Origin: Tsuneonella mangrovi
Lineage (GTDB): Bacteria; Pseudomonadota; Alphaproteobacteria; Sphingomonadales; Sphingomonadaceae
DNA: 64,000 nucleotides
Direction: 5' to 3'
Assembly (NCBI RefSeq): GCF_002269345.1
Contig: NZ_CP022889.1
Coordinates: forward strand, 1,798,001 to 1,862,000
Shown: positions 7,992-16,794 of the stretch, in pieces
Layout of the letters: each line of letters starts with the position of its first letter
Numbering within the stretch: the stretch's first letter is position 1
The notes under the pieces: model-generated
The model's input: only the letters and a program-made list of their open reading frames with translations
The model's database searches: none
Told to the model about the DNA's origin: nothing
Translations under genes and position numbers: made by a program

Positions 7992-8095
7992 CCCTCAAGC
8001 GCCGGGCGCGAGCCATCCGGCTCGCTTGGCTTCCGGCCTGACCGGCCGACGCCCGTTCGCGCTTGCGGGCTGCTGATTGCAGCCCGGACCATTCC
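7992..8095. repeat. dispersed REP-like hairpin repeat, copy 1
   Basis: About 104 bp between the 3' end of thiSG and the gene starting at 7913. It matches a second copy at 30968-31072 over most of its length. It contains a hairpin GCGAGCC-ATCC-GGCTCGC (8008-8025) and a second, GGGCTGC-TGATT-GCAGCCC (about 8067-8085). Both stems are kept in copy 2 while the sequence between them varies. It starts CCCTCAA and ends ACCATTCC in both copies. It has the look of a REP/BIME-type intergenic element. Confidence 0.8.
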
Positions 8096-8119
8096 AGGCC
8101 GCAAGAGCCTTGCACTCCC

Positions 8120-9112
8120 TCAAATCAACCCCGCCAGCGGCGAGCTGGGATCGGCATATTTGCGCGTCGCCATGCGTCCGGCGAGGTAGGCCTCGCGCCC
8201 GGCCTCCACCGCGAGCTTCATCGCGCGGGCCATGCGGATCGGGTCTTTCGCTTCGGCGATCGCGGTGTTCATCAGCACGCCATCGACGCCCAGCTCCATC
8301 GCGACGGCGGCATCGCTGGCGGTGCCGACGCCGGCATCGACCAGCACCGGCACGTTCGCGCCTTCGACGATCAGGCGGATCGTCACCTTGTTCTGTATGC
8401 CGAGCCCCGAGCCGATCGGTGCGCCTAGCGGCATCACTGCGACTGCACCGGCTTCTTCCAATTGCTTCGCGGCGATCGGGTCGTCGACGCAATAGACCAT
8501 CGGCAGGAAGCCTTCCTTGGCCAGCACTTCGGTCGCCCGCAGCGTCTCGCGCATGTCGGGATAGAGCGTGCGCGCTTCGCCCAGCACTTCGAGCTTCACG
8601 AGGTCCCAGCCGCCCGCCTCCCGCGCCAGCCGCAGCGTGCGGATCGCGTCCTCGGCGGCGAAGCACCCGGCGGTGTTGGGCAGGTAAGTGACCTTCTTGG
8701 GGTCGATGAAGTCGGTCAGCATCGGTGCCTTCGGGTCGCTGACGTTGACCCGGCGCACCGCTACAGTGACGATCTCTGCGCCCGACGCTTCGAGTGCGGC
8801 AGCGTTCTGCGCGAAGTCCTTGTACTTGCCGGTGCCGACGATCAGGCGGCTACGGAATGTACGGCCTGCAACTGTCCAGCTGTCATCGCGAGGGCCATCT
8901 TCCTGTCCGCCGCCGACGAAGTGGACGATCTCAAGCGTATCGCCGTCCGCCAGCGTGGCCGCTTCCAGCGTCGAGCGGGGCACGATATCACCGTTGCGTT
9001 CGACCGCGACCTTCTCGGGTGCGAGTTCGAGCTCGCGCACCAGCGCGGCAATCGTAGGTGCGGATGTACGGCGGGACTCGCCGTTAACGGTCAGAGTGAT
9101 CTGCGCAGTCAT
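8120..9112 (-). CDS. thiG: fused sulfur carrier ThiS / thiazole synthase ThiG
   Basis: 330 residues in one frame: a ThiS beta-grasp domain (residues 1-69) joined directly to ThiG (about 78-330). ThiG makes the thiazole phosphate of thiamine from deoxyxylulose phosphate, dehydroglycine and sulfur delivered by ThiS thiocarboxylate. The ThiS tail is [11 protein letters not shown], so the normally C-terminal Gly-Gly is internal. ThiG motifs include [11 protein letters not shown], the Schiff-base region [32 protein letters not shown] and [21 protein letters not shown]. The start ATG at 9112 lies inside the 3' end of the upstream MerC-like gene (29-bp overlap). No TPP riboswitch was recognised upstream. 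Fused ThiS-ThiG proteins are known in other bacteria. Confidence 0.93.
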   Translation of the reverse strand: MTAQITLTVNGESRRTSAPTIAALVRELELAPEKVAVERNGDIVPRSTLEAATLADGDTLEIVHFVGGGQEDGPRDDSWTVAGRTFRSRLIVGTGKYKDFAQNAAALEASGAEIVTVAVRRVNVSDPKAPMLTDFIDPKKVTYLPNTAGCFAAEDAIRTLRLAREAGGWDLVKLEVLGEARTLYPDMRETLRATEVLAKEGFLPMVYCVDDPIAAKQLEEAGAVAVMPLGAPIGSGLGIQNKVTIRLIVEGANVPVLVDAGVGTASDAAVAMELGVDGVLMNTAIAEAKDPIRMARAMKLAVEAGREAYLAGRMATRKYADPSSPLAGLI

Positions 9113-9515
9113 GCGCGCCAGATAGCGCACAACGGCACTGGCGCAAGTTGAGGATGTGACCAGTTGACACCAGCGCGACGCCGATGATCGTCAGCACGGC
9201 CTCTTCGGCCCCGTGCGGCATCGCCAGCGCGCCACCCATGAACGAGAGACCCGTCATCGCGGTAACGAACGGCAGCGGGCGGCGGTGGCGCAGAGCGCCG
9301 GAGCCGATCGCGACCGCTGCGATGATCATCGCGAGCGACAGCCCGACTTCGTGAATCGCCGGGTTCAGCAGGAACTGCCCGCCCAGGCCCAGCGCCGAAA
9401 CCAGCACGAGGGTGGCAAGGCAATGCACCGCGCACAGCGCCGACAGCGCGACGCCGAAGCGGTCGATCCGCGCATGGATTGCGGCTCGAATCGAGGAAAG
9501 CGAAAGTGTGCTCAT
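9084..9515 (-). CDS. MerC-domain inner-membrane protein
   Basis: 143 residues with four predicted membrane helices. The first contains the paired motif CAVHCLAT, the metal-binding Cys-x3-Cys of MerC-type transporters. A Cys/His-rich cytoplasmic tail ([17 protein letters not shown]) also suggests metal handling. No mercury-resistance genes are nearby. MerC-domain proteins in sphingomonads are often linked to zinc control, and a palindrome (9541-9550) lies 26 bp upstream. The start ATG at 9515 was chosen because the open frame upstream lies in the divergent ctaA region and lacks coding character. Its 3' end overlaps the thiSG start by 29 bp, so the two are likely co-translated. Confidence 0.82.
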   Translation of the reverse strand: MSTLSLSSIRAAIHARIDRFGVALSALCAVHCLATLVLVSALGLGGQFLLNPAIHEVGLSLAMIIAAVAIGSGALRHRRPLPFVTAMTGLSFMGGALAMPHGAEEAVLTIIGVALVSTGHILNLRQCRCALSGAHDCADHSDR

Positions 9516-9540
9516 TGCTGCGGCCCATGTATGTAATACT

Positions 9541-9550
9541 GTAACGTTAC
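9541..9550. promoter_or_regulatory. GTAACGTTAC palindrome between merC-like gene and ctaA
   Basis: Perfect 10-bp palindrome within the AT-rich stretch TGTAATACTGTAACGTTAC in the 107-bp divergent intergenic region. It resembles the GTTATAA-type sites of alphaproteobacterial Zur only loosely. A Zur/Fur-like gene exists at 33691-34167. The regulator assignment is a guess. Confidence 0.35.
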
Positions 9551-9622
9551 GCAACCCCGGATTTCGCACGCGTTGACTTCGCGCTTGCGAATTGTGCTCG
9601 CCCGACGCAAAACCCGCGCGAT

Positions 9623-10708
9623 ATGGTCGCCGCCTCGCCTGCTCCTCCCGCATTCGCCGGGTCCGTGCCCACTGCGCCGAAGCCGCGGGCAATCGCGCGC
9701 TGGCTGCTGATCGTCGCTTCGCTGGTCGTGGCAATGGTCGTGGTTGGCGGGATTACCCGCCTTACCGAGTCGGGATTGTCGATCACGGTATGGGATCCGA
9801 TCACCGGCGCGATTCCGCCGCTGACCCATGCGCAGTGGCAGACCGAATTCGCGCACTACCGGCAGATCGATCAGTATGCCGCGGTCCACGCCGGCATGAC
9901 GCTCGACCAGTTCAAGTACATCTTTTTCTGGGAATATTCGCACCGATTGCTGGGCCGCCTTATTGGCATGGCATTTGCGCTGCCGCTGCTGTGGTTTGCC
10001 ATCCGCAAGGAAATCCCGAGTGGTTACACTTGGAGGCTGGTTGCCTTGCTGGCCCTTGGCGGGCTGCAGGGGGCGTTCGGCTGGCTGATGGTCCGCTCGG
10101 GACTCCAGCCGGGGATGACCGAGGTCGCGCCTGGCTGGCTTGCGACGCACTTGCTGACCGCGTTGTTCACGCTTGCGGGTCTCGTCTGGACTGCGCTCGA
10201 CCTTCTGGCGCTGGCGCGCGATCCCGCCTCGCGCCCGGCCCGCCTCAAGCCGATTGCGGCAATCACCGGCGCGGTGCTGTTCGTGCAGCTGCTCTACGGC
10301 GCGCTGATGGCGGGCCTCAGGGCGGGGCATGTCACTGACCAATGGCCGCTGATGAACGGCACGATATTTCCCGGGTCGACCCGAGACCACGCGGCCCTCA
10401 CCGGATACCTGTTCAACGATCCGGCGGTGGTCCATTTCATCCACCGCTGGTGGGCGTGGGTTGCGGTCGGGTTCCTGATCGTGCTCGCCCGCAAGGTTAA
10501 GGCGAGCGGCGTCCGGCCCGCATCGATTGCGATCCACATCGCATTCGGCACTCAGATCCTGCTCGGCATTGCAGTCGTGTGGACTGGCGTGCCGATCTGG
10601 CTCGCAGCGCTTCACCAGCTGGTCGGCGCGCTACTTGTGGTCGCCACGGCGTGGGGTGCACATGCGGTCGGCCGGCAGCCGACTTTGCTTGCAGAGGAGG
10701 CGCAGTGA
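9623..10708 (+). CDS. ctaA: heme A synthase, COX15/CtaA type 2
   Basis: 361-residue polytopic inner-membrane protein that converts heme O to heme A for cytochrome c oxidase. About eight membrane helices are visible in two four-helix halves. Conserved residues include GGITRLTESGLSI after the first helix, the EYSHRLLGR histidine, HFIHRWWAWVAVG in the second half and the final LHQLVGALLVVATAW. The length fits the alphaproteobacterial/mitochondrial group. It precedes a secreted protein (GTGA overlap) and rplM-rpsI. Confidence 0.94.
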   Translation: MVAASPAPPAFAGSVPTAPKPRAIARWLLIVASLVVAMVVVGGITRLTESGLSITVWDPITGAIPPLTHAQWQTEFAHYRQIDQYAAVHAGMTLDQFKYIFFWEYSHRLLGRLIGMAFALPLLWFAIRKEIPSGYTWRLVALLALGGLQGAFGWLMVRSGLQPGMTEVAPGWLATHLLTALFTLAGLVWTALDLLALARDPASRPARLKPIAAITGAVLFVQLLYGALMAGLRAGHVTDQWPLMNGTIFPGSTRDHAALTGYLFNDPAVVHFIHRWWAWVAVGFLIVLARKVKASGVRPASIAIHIAFGTQILLGIAVVWTGVPIWLAALHQLVGALLVVATAWGAHAVGRQPTLLAEEAQ

Positions 10709-11406
10709 GCCAGCTGGACCGCCGCGCCGCGCTGCAATTGCTGTCGGCGGCCGCATTCACGGCGGTTCCTGCCGGTACAGCGGGTGCCTCGGTTCCCCGC
10801 ATCGCGCCGCCGCAAGGCAAGCTGGCGCTCTCCCGCCGCCTGGTCCGCACCTTGGGGGATGGCGCCCGGATCGTAGTTTCACGGACGTGGCAGGTCACGT
10901 TCGCTCCGATTGCAACCGGATATCGTGTCGACGGAAGGCAGGTCTCGGTCACTGTCGATACCCCGCCCGGGCTCGCTGCCTTGGCGGCATTGGAACGGCA
11001 GCGCGACGAACGCGGCCTGTTTCCCATCCTGCTCGATCCCTCCGGGTTGATCGTCGAACACAACAAGTTCGTCGATTCGCCTGAGATAGATAGTGCGCTC
11101 GACCGGGTCCGCAGTGAGATCGATACCGAAGACATGTCTGCCAGGCTGCTTCTGGCAAAGCTCCAGTCGAGCGCGGAAACGATCGTCAGCCGGCTTCCGC
11201 GCGACCTGCTTGCTCCGCGCAGCGACGGATGGACCGAGCAACGTTCGCTGCCTCTGCCCGATGGCACTACGGGTGAAGTAACGGTCCGTTTCGTTGCCTC
11301 CCGCTCGCCCGACGGCCTGCTCGATCGTGCCGAGCGGACGGTCACCTCGACGGTCGGTTCGAGCAGCAGGATTTCAGCAGAACATTGGGCGCTCCAGTCA
11401 GCCTGA
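10705..11406 (+). CDS. exported protein of unknown function (Tat-like signal)
   Basis: 233-residue protein whose GTG start (10705) overlaps the ctaA stop as GTGA, with GAGGAGG just upstream as ribosome site. The N-terminus MSQLDRRAALQLLSAAAFTAVPA has a twin-arginine pair before a hydrophobic stretch, so export by Tat is likely. The mature part contains no cysteine cluster or motif I can name; beta-rich regions alternate with a central helix. Coupling to ctaA may mean a role linked to respiration or heme, but that is only context. Confidence 0.8.
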   Translation: MSQLDRRAALQLLSAAAFTAVPAGTAGASVPRIAPPQGKLALSRRLVRTLGDGARIVVSRTWQVTFAPIATGYRVDGRQVSVTVDTPPGLAALAALERQRDERGLFPILLDPSGLIVEHNKFVDSPEIDSALDRVRSEIDTEDMSARLLLAKLQSSAETIVSRLPRDLLAPRSDGWTEQRSLPLPDGTTGEVTVRFVASRSPDGLLDRAERTVTSTVGSSSRISAEHWALQSA

Positions 11407-11464
11407 ATATTCCACGCTGGTTGTGGCGGTATTATTTTACCTCTCTCGAAACCCGCAGAATTGC

Positions 11465-11493
11465 TTGACTTCGCGAGGTGAGATCGACAAATG
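11465..11493 (+). promoter_or_regulatory. candidate rplM-rpsI promoter
   Basis: TTGACT (-35-like) at 11465-11470, then 16-17 bp, then a weak CAAAT-type -10 near 11488. It lies about 70 bp upstream of the rplM start in a 152-bp intergenic region. The -10 match is poor. Confidence 0.3.
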
Positions 11494-11558
11494 CGCCGCT
11501 TCCGCGTGGGTGCCCGGCTTGGGATTCGCGCAGTGATGACATTCGAAGGAATCCAGCC

Positions 11559-12038
11559 ATGAAGGCGCTCACCAAGACGACCCGGTCGATCAAGCCGGCC
11601 GAGGTCGAAAAGAAATGGCACCTGATCGATGCCGACGGCCTGGTAGTCGGTCGCCTCGCGACGATCGTTGCCAACATACTGCGCGGCAAGAACAAGCCCA
11701 GTTTCACCCCGCACGTCGACTGCGGCGATCACGTGATCGTGATCAACGCCGACAAGGTGAAGTTCACTGGCAAGAAGCTGACCGACAAGAAGTACTACAA
11801 GCACACCGGCTACGCTGGCGGCATCAAGGAAACCACACCGGCCAAGGTGCTGGAAGGCAAATTCCCCGAGCGCGTGCTCGAAAAGGCTGTCGAGCGGATG
11901 ATCCCGCGCGGCCCGCTCGGCCGCCAGCAGATGAAGGCGCTGCACCTCTATGCCGGCACCGAACACCCGCATGACGGCCAGCAGCCCGAAGTGCTCGACG
12001 TCGCTTCGATGAACCGCAAGAACAAGGTTACCGCGTGA
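11559..12038 (+). CDS. rplM: 50S ribosomal protein L13
   Basis: 159 residues; a core large-subunit protein binding 23S rRNA. Family segments include [52 protein letters not shown], and [18 protein letters not shown] near the C-terminus. The ATG at 11559 was chosen at the conserved N-terminus ([13 protein letters not shown]); the open frame upstream is non-coding leader. It is followed by rpsI with a one-base overlap (TGATG), the usual L13-S9 operon. Confidence 0.97.
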   Translation: MKALTKTTRSIKPAEVEKKWHLIDADGLVVGRLATIVANILRGKNKPSFTPHVDCGDHVIVINADKVKFTGKKLTDKKYYKHTGYAGGIKETTPAKVLEGKFPERVLEKAVERMIPRGPLGRQQMKALHLYAGTEHPHDGQQPEVLDVASMNRKNKVTA

Positions 12039-12556
12039 TGGCTGACGAAAACAACACTGTGTCGGATCTCGCCGACCTCAAGGATATCGCCGGTGATGCG
12101 CCTGCCGCTGACGCGGAAGCGATCGCCCAGTCCCCCGAAGCGCCGCTGCGCGAGCAGGAGCTCGACCAGCATGGCCGCGCCTATGCCACCGGTCGCCGCA
12201 AGGATGCCGTGGCCCGCGTGTGGCTCAAGCCGGGTTCGGGCAAGATCACCGTCAACGGCCGCGATCAGGAAGTCTACTTCGCGCGTCCGACGCTGCGCCT
12301 GGTGATAAACCAGCCGTTCGGCGTGACCGATCGCACCGGCCAGTACGACATCGTTGCTACCGTTCGCGGTGGTGGCCTTTCGGGTCAGGCGGGTGCCGTC
12401 AAGCACGGTATCAGCCAGGCGCTGAGCAAGTACGAGCCGGCGCTGCGCAGCGCTATCAAGGCTGCCGGGTTCCTGACCCGCGACAGCCGCGTGGTCGAGC
12501 GCAAGAAGTACGGCCGCGCCAAGGCCCGCCGCAGCTTCCAGTTCTCGAAGCGCTAA
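12038..12556 (+). CDS. rpsI: 30S ribosomal protein S9, N-terminally extended
   Basis: 172 residues. The S9 core begins near residue 47 ([20 protein letters not shown]) and ends with the ribosomal P-site tail [14 protein letters not shown]. The first 45 residues are an acidic, alanine-rich extension, common in alphaproteobacterial S9 but absent from E. coli. The ATG at 12038 overlaps the rplM stop by one base; an in-frame GTG lies just before it. A terminator hairpin follows at 12584. Confidence 0.97.
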   Translation: MADENNTVSDLADLKDIAGDAPAADAEAIAQSPEAPLREQELDQHGRAYATGRRKDAVARVWLKPGSGKITVNGRDQEVYFARPTLRLVINQPFGVTDRTGQYDIVATVRGGGLSGQAGAVKHGISQALSKYEPALRSAIKAAGFLTRDSRVVERKKYGRAKARRSFQFSKR

Positions 12557-12583
12557 CGCTTCTTCCGGTATTCCGGATACGGC

Positions 12584-12615
12584 AAGGGCGGCTCCTTCAA
12601 GGGGGTCGCCCTTTT
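12584..12615 (+). terminator. Rho-independent terminator of rplM-rpsI
   Basis: AAGGGCG (12584-12590) pairs with CGCCCTT (12607-12613), followed by a short T run to 12615. It lies 27 bp after the rpsI stop. Confidence 0.75.
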
Positions 12616-12701
12616 GCTATCGGAGGCAACGAGCCGGGCTTGCCGGTAGCGGTGGCGATCCGCAGGCCCTATGGGGGGCAGCGACAAGGGACCGACATCG
12701 C

Positions 12702-13652
12702 ATGACCAAGCTCATCATCCAGATCCCGGCATTCAACGAGGCGGACCACTTGCCCGAGACGATCGCGTGCCTGCCGCGCGCGATCCCGGGGGTCGATACG
12801 ATCGAATACCTCGTGATCGACGACGGCAGCCGCGACGGTACGTCGGAGGTCGCACGTTCGCTCGGCGTACACCATGTCGTGCGGCATCGCCGCAACCGCG
12901 GGCTGGCAGCAGCATTCCGCAGCGGAATCGAGGCAGCGCTGGCCGCAGGTGCCGACGTGATCGTCAACACCGATGCCGACAACCAATACGAAGGCGCGGA
13001 TATCGCTGCGCTGGTCCAACCGATCCTCGACGGCAGCGCGGACGTGGTTATCGGCGATCGAGGGGTCGGCCAGAACGCGCATTTCGGCCCGCTCAAGCGC
13101 CTGCTCCAACGGCTCGGCAGCGCCACCGTGCGGCGCTTGTCGCGGGTGCAGGTCGACGATGCGGTGAGCGGATTCCGTGCAATGAGCCGTGAGGCGGCAG
13201 GGCGAATCTACGTCACCACCGAATTTTCATACACCACCGAGATGCTCATCCAGGCCGGGCGCAAGCGGATGGCGGTGACTTCGGTCCCTGTGCGAACCAA
13301 TGGCCCAATTCGCCCGTCGCGGCTGTTCAGCTCGATCCCGCAGTTCATCGTCAATACCGGCACCACGATCCTGCGCGCCTATGCGCAGTACAATGCGCTG
13401 AAGATATTCGCGTTTGTCGGTGCGTTGCTTGGAGTGATCGGCGCAATTCCCGTGCTACGGTTCCTCTATTTCTTCCTGGACGGGAAGGGCGATGGCCACC
13501 TGCAATCGCTGGTGCTTGGAGTCGGGCTGCTGGTGCTGGGGTTCCTGTGTGTCATGCTCGGGATCCTCGCCGATCTCGTCAGTGCCAACCGCAAACTGCT
13601 CGAACAGCTTTCCAACCGCGTGCGGCGGATCGAAGACAATCTCGACGACTAG
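12702..13652 (+). CDS. glycosyltransferase family 2 with C-terminal membrane helices (DPM1/ArnC-like)
   Basis: 316 residues. An N-terminal GT-A domain contains IPAFNEADHLPETI, VIDDGSRDGTSEVA and NTDADNQYEG, where the DxD coordinates the nucleotide sugar. The C-terminal third has two membrane helices (about 225-250 and 260-290), then a charged coiled tail (NRKLLEQLSNRVRRIEDN). This is the architecture of polyprenyl-phosphate sugar synthases such as ArnC/GtrB. The likely product is an undecaprenyl- or dolichyl-type phosphosugar on the cytoplasmic face. It starts the surface-glycan region. Its TAG stop shares CTAG with the stop of the convergent neighbour. Confidence 0.87.
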   Translation: MTKLIIQIPAFNEADHLPETIACLPRAIPGVDTIEYLVIDDGSRDGTSEVARSLGVHHVVRHRRNRGLAAAFRSGIEAALAAGADVIVNTDADNQYEGADIAALVQPILDGSADVVIGDRGVGQNAHFGPLKRLLQRLGSATVRRLSRVQVDDAVSGFRAMSREAAGRIYVTTEFSYTTEMLIQAGRKRMAVTSVPVRTNGPIRPSRLFSSIPQFIVNTGTTILRAYAQYNALKIFAFVGALLGVIGAIPVLRFLYFFLDGKGDGHLQSLVLGVGLLVLGFLCVMLGILADLVSANRKLLEQLSNRVRRIEDNLDD

Positions 13653-14761
13653 CCGAGCAATGCGTCGGCTAGTCGCGCCCACGACAAGCTGGCGCGCTGG
13701 CCAGCCAGCGCAGGTTGCATTGATCGGGCATTTTCGCGGGTGACTTTGGTCGCGAGCAGCGCGGCCAAGGCGTCGACATCGCCCGCTGGAAACAGCCACC
13801 CGGTCTCGCCGTCGCAAACCGCTTCGCGCAGACCCGGCACATCGCTGGCGATGACCGGACGCTCGTAATGCTGTGCTAACGCCAGTACGCCCGAACCGCT
13901 GGCTGCGCGGTAGGGTGCCACCAAAGCATCGCAGCGGGTGAACAATTCGGCGGTTTCGGCATCCGACTGGTAGCGCGGGATGATCTCGACCAGCGGTTCG
14001 ATACCCAGTTGCGCAACTTGTCGGCGCACACCGTCGAGGCCAGACCAGAATTCGCCCGCAACGGTCAGCTTGACGTCGCGAAGCTCTCTCTTGGCAAGCG
14101 CATCGAGCAGCACATCCAGTCCCTTGTAGGGCCGCACCAGCCCGTAGAACAGCAGCTCCAGGCCCGCCCGACGGGGCAGGCTGCCGGTTGGCGCTGGATA
14201 GTCGTCGTAGAGCGGATGCGGACAGATCGCCGAGGGGAGAAGCGGCGCAATTCGGGCAATTTCTGCCGCGACAGGCGCATTGTGCGCGACGGCCCGGCCT
14301 GCCTGCATGACCTGCCAACCGAGCAGGCGGTTCTTCCATCTGGCGGCTTCGTGATCGCGCGCGTTGTGGACCATTGCCACCACTTCGATGCCGCGCTTGC
14401 GCAGGCTGCGGGATATCCACCCAAGCGCAGGAGCGACGAAGAATGTCCATGCGGGGACGATCGCGATGTCGGGCGCGAATTCGGCGATCTCCTTTGCGGT
14501 GCGTCCCCAGCTCAGCGGAAGGAGTGTGTCGATTGAGGTCGCAACGGCCACTCCAGCTGGAGGGGCCAGCGCCGGATCGACCTGCGCTTCACCAGGGAAT
14601 AACCGCGCTGGGTATTGCCGGCTGAATGACCACGCCCGCACCTCCAGCCCTTTGCGCCCTGCCAACTCTGCCGCCAGCGCACAGGTATGCCGCGCGATCC
14701 CGCTGCGCAGTGGCGGCAGCGGGCCGACGATGGCTATGCGCTTGGGTTTGGTGTCGGGCAT
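13649..14761 (-). CDS. glycosyltransferase, GT-B fold (family 4-like)
   Basis: 370 residues of GT-B glycosyltransferase. The N-terminal Rossmann domain starts RIAIVGPLPPLRSGIARHTC and contains AMVHNARDHEAARWKN. The C-terminal domain has LLFYGLVRPYKGLDVLLDAL and the donor-binding AELFTRCDALVAPYRAASGSG. The acceptor cannot be read. The start is uncertain: ATG at 14761 gives the canonical N-terminus but has no clear ribosome site; an ATG at 14812 would add 17 residues. The stop overlaps the convergent GT2 gene by 4 nt and the start faces the divergent GT2 gene at 14856. Confidence 0.85.
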   Translation of the reverse strand: MPDTKPKRIAIVGPLPPLRSGIARHTCALAAELAGRKGLEVRAWSFSRQYPARLFPGEAQVDPALAPPAGVAVATSIDTLLPLSWGRTAKEIAEFAPDIAIVPAWTFFVAPALGWISRSLRKRGIEVVAMVHNARDHEAARWKNRLLGWQVMQAGRAVAHNAPVAAEIARIAPLLPSAICPHPLYDDYPAPTGSLPRRAGLELLFYGLVRPYKGLDVLLDALAKRELRDVKLTVAGEFWSGLDGVRRQVAQLGIEPLVEIIPRYQSDAETAELFTRCDALVAPYRAASGSGVLALAQHYERPVIASDVPGLREAVCDGETGWLFPAGDVDALAALLATKVTRENARSMQPALAGQRASLSWARLADALLG

Positions 14762-14855
14762 GGGGGAGTGCTTGAGGGCCGGGCCGTTGGAGACTAGGGG
14801 CGAAGTTCGCATTGGCAGGTAGCACCCGCGCTGCCGCTTCGACAGGGGATATCGC

Positions 14856-15683
14856 TTGACTGCCGCCGTCACGATTACCCTCACCCGCTATGCCGAACCC
14901 GATGCGCTGGTGGCCGAGGCGATCCGCCATGCTGTTGCGCAGGAAGGCGTCACCGGCGAAGTGCTGTTCATCGAACAGGACATGGGCGGCGGCATCACCG
15001 AAGCGATGTTCGCGGGCGGAAACCTCGCCTTCCGGATGATCCGCGGCGAACTTCGCGGCCTGTCGCACGCGCGCAACCTCGCGATGGACGAAGCGGCACA
15101 TGGCAACCTCCTGTTCCTCGATGCCGATGCGATGGCCCGGCCCAACTGGGCCGCCCAGCTGGCGCGGGTTCTTGACGGCGACCCCAAGGTAGCAATCGTC
15201 GGCAGCCGGATCGTACCCGGCTGGCCCGGCGCGCCTCCGCTATGGGCGAAGGCGCGGGTAGTCGCTGACCAGTATTCGATGCTCGACCTGGGAAATGCCA
15301 CACTCCCGTATCATCGCGTCGTCGGTGCAGCGTTCGGCGTCGATCTTGCCAAGCTGCCTCCGCACATGCGGTTCGATCCCACGCTCGGGCGGCGCGAAGG
15401 GAAGTTGTTCAGCGGCGAAGAGAGCGAGTTCTGCGCGCGTGCCGTCGCGGCGGGGCTGGAGATCCGCTATTGCGGCGCGGCGTGCGTGACGCACGTTGTT
15501 TCACCCGAACGCACCCGCCTGCCGTGGATTGCGCGGCGGCTGTTCTACGCCGGACACGGCCGAGCGGTGCTGGGCGGCGCGCCGGCACCTTCACGCAAGC
15601 CGGGGCTGGCTGACTGGCTGACGCTGCCGATTACCCTGCCGCCCTACGCGCTCGGCTGGCTCAAGGGTAAGCTCCTGGGCTAG
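14856..15683 (+). CDS. glycosyltransferase family 2
   Basis: 275 residues starting with TTG at 14856, with GGGG a few bases upstream. The GT-A core carries GLSHARNLAMDEA, LLFLDADAMARPNW (DxD) and VVGAAFGVDLAKL, then LFSGEESEFCARAVAAGLEI, the usual ED-type acceptor region. No membrane helix. It is the kind of enzyme that adds a residue to a growing lipid-linked glycan. Convergent stops with the next gene share CTAG (15680-15683). Confidence 0.85.
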   Translation: MTAAVTITLTRYAEPDALVAEAIRHAVAQEGVTGEVLFIEQDMGGGITEAMFAGGNLAFRMIRGELRGLSHARNLAMDEAAHGNLLFLDADAMARPNWAAQLARVLDGDPKVAIVGSRIVPGWPGAPPLWAKARVVADQYSMLDLGNATLPYHRVVGAAFGVDLAKLPPHMRFDPTLGRREGKLFSGEESEFCARAVAAGLEIRYCGAACVTHVVSPERTRLPWIARRLFYAGHGRAVLGGAPAPSRKPGLADWLTLPITLPPYALGWLKGKLLG

Positions 15684-16696
15684 GGGGCGGGCCGCTGCGC
15701 CTTCCAGCCCTTCAGTTCCAGGAACCGCACCGCCAGCGGCCCGAGCAGGTCGGGCGCAAGCCGCGCGAATGCGATGCCGAGCCGTGCTGCCTGCATTCCG
15801 CCACTGCGCAGGAACGCCTCTGCTATCATTCCCGCCGCGCGCCGTTTCGCCCAAAGCCCCACGCCGTCGAACGCAATTGCCGCGCGCATTCCGCTGATCG
15901 CTTCGGCAAGCAATGCTGCGTCGGGATCGCGCTGGCGGTAGAGCACGTCGATAAACCCACCGAGCCGCTTGTGCAGTGCTTCGGGATAGTGCGTAGAGAC
16001 CTGCTCCCACGCGATGTTGCGTGCCGCAAGGTCTTGTTCGGCCAGCTTGCTGCTGGAGATGTTGTCCGGGTGCATCCGGTAGTGGACCAGCACCTCCTCC
16101 AGCACTGCTATCCTGCCCGCCTGGGCAAGCTTTCCGGCCAGCCGGAAATCCTGCGCGAAGCGAAAATCTTCAGCGTAGCGCACAGGCGTTCCGTCCGGCA
16201 GCAGGCGGCGATAGCAGAATCCTGGGTGGACCATCGGCATTCGCAGCCGCACGGTCCATCCGGCTACCCGCCAGTCCATCGGATTGCTGCGGATGAACCG
16301 CTGGCGACCCGCTTCGTCGATCGAGGCATAGCTGCAGCCGACCAGCAGGTGATCGGGATGCGCGTCGAGAAATGCGACCTGCTTCGCGAACCGTTCGGGC
16401 AAAGCAACGTCATCGGCGTCCATCCGGGCAACGATCGGCGCGCGTGCTTGCTCCAGTGCGCGGTTGGCGCTGGGGTAGGGGCCGAGGTTGCTTTCGTTGC
16501 GGATCACCCGCACCCGCGAATCGCGTGTGGCATAGTCGGCGAGAATCTGCGGGGTAGCGTCGCCGCTCGTGTCGTCGACCACCAGCAGCTCGAAATCCGC
16601 CATCGTCTGCGCCAGCATGCTGTCCATCGCTTCGCGCAAGTGCCGTTCGCCGTTGAACACGGTCATCACCACCGAAAGGCGCGGGGTTGCGGTCAC
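15680..16696 (-). CDS. glycosyltransferase family 2
   Basis: 338 residues from a GTG at 16696 that gives the canonical start VTATPRLSVVMTVFNGERHL. The catalytic core has LLVVDDTSGDATPQIL and IVARMDADDVALPERFAKQ, with MDADD as the metal-binding DxD. The downstream FRFAQDFRLAGKLAQAG holds the acceptor-side ED-like motif. The C-terminus is helical and basic. The open frame continues upstream to 16780, but that part overlaps the leader of the next gene and lacks family similarity. Donor and acceptor unknown. Confidence 0.85.
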   Translation of the reverse strand: MTATPRLSVVMTVFNGERHLREAMDSMLAQTMADFELLVVDDTSGDATPQILADYATRDSRVRVIRNESNLGPYPSANRALEQARAPIVARMDADDVALPERFAKQVAFLDAHPDHLLVGCSYASIDEAGRQRFIRSNPMDWRVAGWTVRLRMPMVHPGFCYRRLLPDGTPVRYAEDFRFAQDFRLAGKLAQAGRIAVLEEVLVHYRMHPDNISSSKLAEQDLAARNIAWEQVSTHYPEALHKRLGGFIDVLYRQRDPDAALLAEAISGMRAAIAFDGVGLWAKRRAAGMIAEAFLRSGGMQAARLGIAFARLAPDLLGPLAVRFLELKGWKAQRPAP

Positions 16697-16794
16697 GAAG
16701 GCGGGCTTTCTCGGCTGGGTGCGAATTGCGCCCGGCGATAGCCGTGTTCGCGGCGCTTGTCGCGTCCCTACGCTGCGCACTATGGCGGCATGGC

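Noticed and set aside
9516-9622. Possible TPP riboswitch for the merC-thiSG unit
   Set aside because: The CTGAGA and ACCTGAT-type conserved blocks are absent.
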